Below, piece by piece: positions 32,242 to 36,816 of a DNA stretch of 36,816 nucleotides. The notes below the pieces were generated by a model. The model ran no database searches. It had not been told where the DNA came from and saw nothing but the letters and a program-made list of their open reading frames with translations. This DNA comes from DATGKR01 sp035294565 (GTDB lineage: Bacteria; Actinomycetota; Acidimicrobiia; Acidimicrobiales; Palsa-688), in assembly GCA_035294565.1 (NCBI GenBank), contig DATGKR010000014.1, positions 1 through 36,816 of the forward strand. The letters run 5' to 3'. The translations under genes were made by a program, and so were the position numbers. Each line of letters starts with the position of its first letter. The stretch's first letter is position 1.

Positions 32242-32285
32242 CCTCGACCCTCCGCGGCCCGGCAATTGCCTTTGCAAGCTACAGG

Positions 32286-32305
32286 AAAACCGGCCCTTCG
32301 GGCCG
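32286..32305 (-). terminator. Intrinsic terminator after dinB
   Basis: On the minus strand CGGCCC-GAA-GGGCCG (32305..32291) is followed by G and TTTT. It lies 26 bp after the dinB stop and before the DUF3040 gene. It is the only textbook intrinsic terminator seen in the window. Confidence 0.7.
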
Positions 32306-32330
32306 TCGGGCTTCTCTCCTGCACACCGGT

Positions 32331-33617
32331 TCAGCCCGAAGCGCTCGGCCCCCACTGGTTTTCGCCGGGGCGGCGGGTCCTGATCTGCCCGCCGGCGAGC
32401 AGCGCCGCCGGACCCGCGGCGCCCTCGCCGAACCGGCGTCGCACCTCGTCGAGGGCGGCGTCGGCGGCCCGGCGGCGGGCCGCGCCCACCGCCACGCCCG
32501 CGGCGGGTCCTCCGCCAGGGAGCGGGAATTCGAGCTCCAGCTGCCGCGGCTCGCTCCCGGCCGGCGGGGACAGGTTGGAGACCGACACGCCGAGGAGTCG
32601 TACGCCCGGAGCCAGGTCCACCTCGGCGAGGAGGTCCAACGCCGCGGCGGCTACGGCCGACCCCGTGTCGAGCGGGTCACCGGCGACGGTGACGGACCTC
32701 GTCCTGGTGGTGAAGTCGCCGTAGCGGATCTTCAGAGTCACCGTCCGGCCGGCGACGCCCGCCGATCGCAGCCGGGAGGCGACCGAGTCGGCCATGCGCA
32801 CCACCTCGACGTGCAGCCCCTCCCTGTCTCGGCGGTCCTCGGGGTAGGTCTCCTCGTGCCCCACCGACTTGACCCTACGCTCCGGGTCGACTCCTCTCGG
32901 GTCCACTCCCCGGGCGAGGTCGGCGAGATGGCTCCCATGGGCGCGCCCGACCGCCGACTCGAGGGCTTCGCGCGGGACGCCCGCCAAGTCGCCGATGGTG
33001 CGGATCCCCAGCCGGGCGAGCCGCTCCCCCGTCGCCGGGCCCACTCCCCACAAGGCCGAGATCGGGTGGGGGTGGAGGAACTCGAGAGTCCGCTCCGGCT
33101 CGACGACCACAACGCCGGGGCCGGGGTCCAGACCGGCCGGGCCCCAGCGGGGTTTCGCCGCTTCGGAGGCGAGCTTGGCGACGAACTTGACCGTCGCGGC
33201 CCCCACCGAGCACGAAAGCCCCAGCTCCGACGCCACGCTGTCCCTCACCGCCCGGGCGATCCCGGCGGGCGTCCCGAAGAGGCGCAGGGCACCGGTGACG
33301 TCGAGGAACGCCTCGTCGAGCGACACGCCTTCTACCAGCGGCGTCCAGCGCCGGAAGATGTCGTGCATCCGGCGGCTCACCTCGGCGTAGCGCTCGTAGC
33401 GGCCCGGCACGAAAACGGCGTCGGGGCAGAGACGGCGGGCGACTGCGGACGGCATGGCCGAGCGGACCCCGTAGCGCCTCGCCTCGTAGCTGCACGACGC
33501 CACCACCCCCCGCTTCCCGGTCCCGCCGACTACCAGGGGCCGGCCTGCGAGCGTAGGGTCGTCGAGGGCCTCCACCGACGCGAAGAAGGCGTCCATGTCC
33601 ACATGGAGGATCCACAC
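32331..33617 (-). CDS. dinB: DNA polymerase IV (Y-family)
   Basis: The 428-aa translesion polymerase shows catalytic acidic motifs HVDMDAFFASVEA (D7, D9) and EGVSLDEAFLDVT, the steric and nucleotide-binding SYEARRYGVRSAM, the helix-hairpin-helix SALWGVGPATGERLARLGI, and a little-finger domain. QLELEF near residue 370 fits a beta-clamp-binding motif, so it probably works with the clamp. The tail after it is Gly/Ala/Arg-rich. The start is GTG 33617. A 122-bp repeat-containing gap separates it from the PIG-L gene upstream. Confidence 0.94.
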   Translation of the reverse strand: MWILHVDMDAFFASVEALDDPTLAGRPLVVGGTGKRGVVASCSYEARRYGVRSAMPSAVARRLCPDAVFVPGRYERYAEVSRRMHDIFRRWTPLVEGVSLDEAFLDVTGALRLFGTPAGIARAVRDSVASELGLSCSVGAATVKFVAKLASEAAKPRWGPAGLDPGPGVVVVEPERTLEFLHPHPISALWGVGPATGERLARLGIRTIGDLAGVPREALESAVGRAHGSHLADLARGVDPRGVDPERRVKSVGHEETYPEDRRDREGLHVEVVRMADSVASRLRSAGVAGRTVTLKIRYGDFTTRTRSVTVAGDPLDTGSAVAAAALDLLAEVDLAPGVRLLGVSVSNLSPPAGSEPRQLELEFPLPGGGPAAGVAVGAARRRAADAALDEVRRRFGEGAAGPAALLAGGQIRTRRPGENQWGPSASG

Positions 33618-33681
33618 CGGCTACAGCGTCGCACGCCGAGAGGGCGGCCGGGAGGGAGCCTCCCGCAGAAGCGCGACGCGA

Positions 33682-33759
33682 GTGCCGTCACGCCAGCGCC
33701 TACGCGCGTGCCGTCACACGAGCGCTTACGCGCGTGCCGTCACGCCAGCGCGACGCGCC
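33682..33759. repeat. 26-bp tandem repeat, three copies, at the PIG-L deacetylase stop
   Basis: Units at 33682-33707, 33708-33733 and 33734-33759 begin GTGCCGTCA. The third carries the last codons and TGA of the deacetylase gene; the other two are downstream copies. The unit is not a multiple of three. The flanking word GCGCGACGCG also occurs on both sides (33671-33680 and 33748-33757). Confidence 0.88.
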
Positions 33760-34447
33760 GGAAAGCTTCGGCGAAGGCGACGCCGGCCTCCCGCCCGGCG
33801 TCTTCCGCCCTTCGGCGCACCTCGCCGCGCAGCCACTCGCCGGCTCCTCCCAGCTGGCTGGCGTGACAGGCGATGGCGGCGGCCTTGGCCTCGATGGTGG
33901 AGGAGACGTCGACCCACACGTCCGGCTCTAGGGTGCCGGCCAGGTAGATCTCCCCGACCCGGTGGGCCAGTCCCCGCCCGGGGAAGTAGTGGGGGTTGGA
34001 CGCCGCCGGGGAGACGGCGTCGAGCGCCGCCCAGCCGGTCGCCCGGTGGTCACGGTGGTTGACGTAGGTGTGGCCGAAGAACACCGCCGTCGGGTCGGGC
34101 GCGACAACCGCCGCCGGTTTCACCTCCCGCACCACCTCGACGATCCGGCCGATCAGCTCGGGCCCGTCCTCCAGGCCTCCGTCGGGGAACCCCAGCCAGT
34201 GGTGGCGCGCCACGCCCAGGATGCGGCCCGCCTCGGCTGTCTCGGCCCTCCTCCTCTCGACGAGGCGGGCCGTGTCGGCGGCGGGGTCCAGGGAGCCCTT
34301 GTCCCCCTCGGCGCACAGGCAGACGTGCACCTCCGAGCCCGCCGCGGCCCACCGGGCGAGGGTGCCGCCCGCGGCCACATCGGGGTCGTCGGGGTGCGCG
34401 AAAACGGCCAGCACCACCCCCGGCACCTCCTCCAGCAGGCGGGCCAC
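33740..34447 (-). CDS. PIG-L/LmbE-family deacetylase
   Basis: The 235-aa predicted zinc-dependent N-acetylglucosaminyl-type deacetylase has AHPDDPD at residues 17-23 (zinc His and catalytic Asp) and NHRDHRATG near 128 (further zinc ligand). Relatives include MshB of mycothiol synthesis and mycothiol-conjugate amidase; the sequence seen does not decide between these and other PIG-L roles. The start is GTG 34447, 4 bp after the threonine aldolase stop, so the two are probably cotranscribed. Confidence 0.9.
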   Translation of the reverse strand: MARLLEEVPGVVLAVFAHPDDPDVAAGGTLARWAAAGSEVHVCLCAEGDKGSLDPAADTARLVERRRAETAEAGRILGVARHHWLGFPDGGLEDGPELIGRIVEVVREVKPAAVVAPDPTAVFFGHTYVNHRDHRATGWAALDAVSPAASNPHYFPGRGLAHRVGEIYLAGTLEPDVWVDVSSTIEAKAAAIACHASQLGGAGEWLRGEVRRRAEDAGREAGVAFAEAFRRVALA

Positions 34448-34451
34448 GACG

Positions 34452-35465
34452 CTAGGGGGCCTTGGAGATCAGCCCGCAGGCCAACTCGATCCCCGCGTCG
34501 TCGACGTCGGCGTGGGTCACCAGGCGGACCCGGCCGGGGGCGATGGTCCCGGCGAGCACCCCCCCGGCAGCGAGGTGGGCGAGAAGGCCGTCGGGGTCCG
34601 GGGGCGCGAACACGACGATGTTGGTCTCGACCTCGTCGGGCGAGAACCCGATCCCCGGCCACCGCTCGGCCACCGCTCCGGCGAGCCTCCTCGCCCGCGC
34701 GTGGTCATCGGCTAGTCGCTCCACCCGGCCGAGGGCGACCAGCCCGGCGGCGGCCAGCACCCCCGCCTGGCGCATGGAACCGCCGAGGCGCTTGCGGTGC
34801 AGCTTCGCCTCCTCGACGAGCGAGGAGGGACCGGCGAGGAGCGAACCGACCGGGGCGCCGAGGCCCTTGGACAGGCAGCACATCACCGTCGTCGCCCCGG
34901 CGGCCAGCTCCGCCAGCGGGGCGCCGGCCGCGACGGACGCGTTCCAGAGGCGGGCTCCGTCGAGGTGGACGGCGACCCCCCGCCGCTGCGCCAGCTCGGC
35001 AAGAGCACGGCGCGCCGCTCGCGGCCACACCCGCCCGCCGGCCGCCATGTGGGTGTCCTCGACTGCGACGAGCGTGACGCGCGGCTGGTGGTGGAGGGCC
35101 GAGTCGAGCACTGAGCCCACCGCGGACGCGTCGAGCCATCCACTGCTGTCGTCCACCACGGAAAAAGTGACGCCTGCGTTGACAGCACCCGCTCCTTCCT
35201 CGTAGAGGACGACGTGCTGGCGGGCTCCTGCCACCACCGCGTCGCCGGGCCTGGTCAAAGCCCGGAGGGCGATCTGGTTGGCCATCGTCCCCGACGGGAC
35301 GAACAAGGCAGCCTCCTTGCCGGCGAGGCCGGCGAACTCCTCCTGGAGCCGGTTCACGGTGGGGTCCTCGCCGTACTCGTCGTCGCCCACCTCGGCGCCT
35401 GCCATGGCGGCGCGCATCTCGAGCGTCGGGCGGGTGACCGTGTCGGAGCGCAGATCGACCAGCAC
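34452..35465 (-). CDS. ltaE: Low-specificity L-threonine aldolase
   Basis: The 337-aa PLP enzyme of fold type I cleaves threonine or allo-threonine to glycine and acetaldehyde. The start LVDLRSDTVTRPT is typical. GDDEYGEDPTVNRLQE, FVPSGTMANQIAL, HLDGARLWNA and the PLP lysine K200 in CCLSKGLGAPVGS are all present. GTG 35465 is preceded by TAGGTT with 6 nt between, suggesting a leaderless message. It is divergent from the inositol-phosphatase family gene across 23 bp. Confidence 0.94.
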   Translation of the reverse strand: MLVDLRSDTVTRPTLEMRAAMAGAEVGDDEYGEDPTVNRLQEEFAGLAGKEAALFVPSGTMANQIALRALTRPGDAVVAGARQHVVLYEEGAGAVNAGVTFSVVDDSSGWLDASAVGSVLDSALHHQPRVTLVAVEDTHMAAGGRVWPRAARRALAELAQRRGVAVHLDGARLWNASVAAGAPLAELAAGATTVMCCLSKGLGAPVGSLLAGPSSLVEEAKLHRKRLGGSMRQAGVLAAAGLVALGRVERLADDHARARRLAGAVAERWPGIGFSPDEVETNIVVFAPPDPDGLLAHLAAGGVLAGTIAPGRVRLVTHADVDDAGIELACGLISKAP

Positions 35466-35488
35466 CCGCCCAACCTACGCTACGGCGG
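35466..35488. promoter_or_regulatory. Compact bidirectional leaderless promoter
   Basis: This 23-bp spacer holds TACGCT on the plus strand (35476-35481), 7 nt before ATG 35489, and TAGGTT on the minus strand (35477..35472), 6 nt before GTG 35465. The boxes overlap by two bases, so the two genes could not be initiated at the same moment. Their -35 regions would lie inside the opposite coding sequence. Confidence 0.55.
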
Positions 35489-36313
35489 ATGTTCCCCGAA
35501 CCCCTCGACGCGCTCACCTCCGACCTGCTGCAGGCGGCGCTGGAGGCGGCGCGCGCCGCCGAGGCGGTGCTGCGGGAGGCACCGGCGTCGGGGGTGGAGA
35601 CCAAGGTCTCGCCCACCGACATGGTCTCCGACGCCGACCGCAGGGCGGAGGCCGAGGCGAGCCGTGTGCTCGCCTCGCTGAGGCCCGACGACGGGATCCT
35701 CGCCGAGGAGGGGACCGCCCGGCCGGGCAGCTCGGGGGTGCGGTGGGTCCTCGACCCGCTCGACGGCACGACCAACTTCCTGTTCGGCGTGCCGCAGTTC
35801 TCCGTGTCGGTGGCCGCCGAGGTCGACGGGCGCGCTGTCGTCGGCGTCGTCGCCGACCCCTCCCGCGCCGAGACGTGGGTGGCGGCGGCGGGGCACGGGG
35901 CGTTCGTGAACGGCCGCCGCTGCCGGGCTGCGGCGGGCAGGTCGACCCTGGAGACCGCCCTGGTGGCGACCGGGTTCGGCTACCGGCGGGAGAGACGTTC
36001 CTGGCAGGCGTCGGTGCTGTCCACCGTCCTGCCCGCCGTGCGGGACATCCGCCGGCTGGGTTCGGCTGCCCTGGACCTGTGCTGGACGGGCGGGGGCCGT
36101 TTCGACGCCTACTACGAGTGGGGGCTCAACCCGTGGGACTTCGCCGCCGGTGCGCTGATCGCCTCCGAGGCCGGAGCCAGGGTGGAGGTGCTCGGCGAAC
36201 GCCTGGTGGTGGCCGCCGACCCCGCTCTTTTCGACGACTTCGCCGCTCTGCTCGAGGAGGCGGGAGCGCTGCGCGCCCCGCCGGGCCCCGAACCGGCCGC
36301 CTGGGAGAGCTAG
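35489..36313 (+). CDS. Inositol monophosphatase family phosphatase
   Basis: The 274-aa metal-dependent phosphatase has the first metal site AEEGT (E73, E74), the core motif DPLDGTTNF (89-97), and the second motif GLNPWDFAAGALIASEAGA. It could act on inositol-1-phosphate, histidinol phosphate or fructose bisphosphate; the sequence seen does not decide. ATG 35489 is selected by the -10 box 7 nt upstream. It is convergent with the phosphofructokinase gene. Confidence 0.92.
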   Translation: MFPEPLDALTSDLLQAALEAARAAEAVLREAPASGVETKVSPTDMVSDADRRAEAEASRVLASLRPDDGILAEEGTARPGSSGVRWVLDPLDGTTNFLFGVPQFSVSVAAEVDGRAVVGVVADPSRAETWVAAAGHGAFVNGRRCRAAAGRSTLETALVATGFGYRRERRSWQASVLSTVLPAVRDIRRLGSAALDLCWTGGGRFDAYYEWGLNPWDFAAGALIASEAGARVEVLGERLVVAADPALFDDFAALLEEAGALRAPPGPEPAAWES

Positions 36314-36431
36314 CCCCCGGGCTGCCCCCGGCTCGGCTCTCGCCGCCGCTCCCCGCCGGTCCTCCTCCTCTCCTCGCCGGTCCTCTCCCGGCGTCCCCTC
36401 CTCCGCTGTCCTCTCCTCGACTTTCCCAAAA
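36314..36431. other. Pyrimidine-rich non-coding stretch
   Basis: The first part of the 324-bp gap after the phosphatase is C/T-rich on the plus strand, with loose repeats of CGCCGGTCCT and CTCCTCTCC. No gene is supported. It may arise from slippage. Confidence 0.5.
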
Positions 36432-36613
36432 TGTCGATTCGCGCTCCCGCTATGCACCCTCGCCGAATCTCGGGAGCGCGAATCGACGTGTTTCGCGCCG
36501 GATCTGGTACCAGGGATTTCGGCGTGAATCTCTGGAGCGCGAACCGACGCTTTTTGCGCGGGATCGCGCTCCCGAGTTTCACGCCGGTGGAACATCGGGA
36601 GCGCGATCCGACA
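36432..36613. repeat. REP-like cluster: five copies of an 18-bp motif
   Basis: The motif CGGGAGCGCGAATCGACR occurs in plus orientation at 36471-36488, 36532-36549 and 36596-36613, and in minus orientation at 36432-36449 and, shortened, 36561-36574. The first two form one inverted pair, and 36532/36561 form another. It lies between convergent genes, as REP or BIME elements do. Whether it recurs elsewhere in the genome cannot be seen. Confidence 0.75.
36521..36585. terminator. Long hairpin with T5 loop, possible bidirectional terminator
   Basis: Arms of 30 nt (36521-36550 and 36556-36585) flank TTTTT and pair along most of their length, including GGCGTGAA/TTCACGCC and GGAGCGCGA/TCGCGCTCC. It lies between the convergent phosphatase and phosphofructokinase genes and may stop both transcripts. 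There is no U-tract after either arm. Confidence 0.5.
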
Positions 36614-36637
36614 TCCCGGGAGGCGTCCCCCTGCCGG

Positions 36638-36816
36638 CTAGCCCCAGAAAACCTCTGCGACGTCGTGGAGCAGCCCGTGGTCCACGGTCTTGAGCTCGCT
36701 GACCGCGGCGGCCAGGGGTACCCGGACGATCCGGTCGGCCTGCAGGGCGACCATTTGCCCGAAGGCGCCGTCGTGGACGGCGTCGATCGCCGCCACGCCG
36801 AAGCGGGTGGCCAGCA
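36638..36816 (-). CDS. pfkA: 6-phosphofructokinase, C-terminal fragment (window edge)
   Basis: The last 59 codons read ATRFGVAAIDAVHDGAFGQM, VALQADRIVRVPLAAAVSEL and end in HDVAEVFWG before TAG. This matches the C-terminus of PfkA-type phosphofructokinases, where GVAAID and FGQMVAL are conserved. The active site is outside the window, so use of ATP or pyrophosphate cannot be judged. The 5' part lies beyond the right edge. Confidence 0.82.
   Translation of the reverse strand, partial: LATRFGVAAIDAVHDGAFGQMVALQADRIVRVPLAAAVSELKTVDHGLLHDVAEVFWG

Noticed and set aside
36310..36582. 90-codon minus-strand frame after the phosphatase
   Set aside because: Its Arg/Glu/Gly-rich translation comes from the pyrimidine-rich tract and the REP-like repeats.
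1..36816. tRNA, rRNA or riboswitch
   Set aside because: The gaps were read on both strands and no cloverleaf, rRNA match or known riboswitch core was recognised; a covariance-model search would be the decisive test.

Overview
The window is high-GC DNA that fits an actinomycetote. It most resembles a deep lineage such as the Acidimicrobiia, but that placement is inferred from gene order and protein style and was not tested by a search. Support comes from the order ftsZ-pgeF-yggS-sepF-yggT-divIVA beside ileS and a DksA-like gene, the absence of ftsA, many GTG and TTG starts, a DAP-type MurE motif, a eukaryote-like IleRS, Lys/Ala-rich tails and a DUF3040 protein.

Layout. Positions 1-5183 hold the 5' part of a Lys/Ala-rich DksA/TraR-like gene (-), ileS (+), and a membrane protein with a Lys/Ala-rich tail (-). 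Positions 5299-23554, all on the minus strand, are a nearly complete dcw cell-wall and division cluster. In transcription order it reads mraZ, rsmH, ftsL, ftsI, murE, mraY, murD, ftsW, murG, a fused murC-murB, ftsQ, ftsZ, pgeF, yggS, sepF, yggT, divIVA. Most junctions are 4-base stop/start overlaps (GTGA, ATGA or TTGA), which implies translational coupling. A TTGACA/TAAAGT promoter overlaid by three MraZ-type boxes at 10-bp spacing precedes mraZ, so the cluster is probably autoregulated. murF is missing from its usual place between murE and mraY, and murC and murB form one reading frame joined by a repeat-built linker.

Positions 23901-27279 (-) hold a ROK sugar kinase, a 19-codon relay frame, a small Trp/Arg-rich protein, an HNH nuclease, a lipoate-ligase-like protein and a short-chain dehydrogenase. 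Divergent from the kinase is a three-gene plus-strand operon (27326-31766): MoxR ATPase, DUF58 protein and a TgpA-like transglutaminase. Positions 31861-36816 hold DUF3040, DNA polymerase IV, a PIG-L deacetylase and a threonine aldolase (-), an inositol-phosphatase family gene (+), and the 3' end of a phosphofructokinase gene (-).

There is no prophage, CRISPR array, defence island or RNA gene that I can see, and most of the window is core genome. What stands out is fine structure: short tandem duplications at gene 3' ends, several containing the stop codon (ftsQ, HNH, ROK, PIG-L) and one forming the MurC-MurB linker; a MITE-like inverted-repeat element after yggT; a family of 18-bp inverted and direct repeats before the phosphofructokinase gene; and compact promoters with -10 boxes 6-8 nt from the start codon, suggesting leaderless mRNAs.
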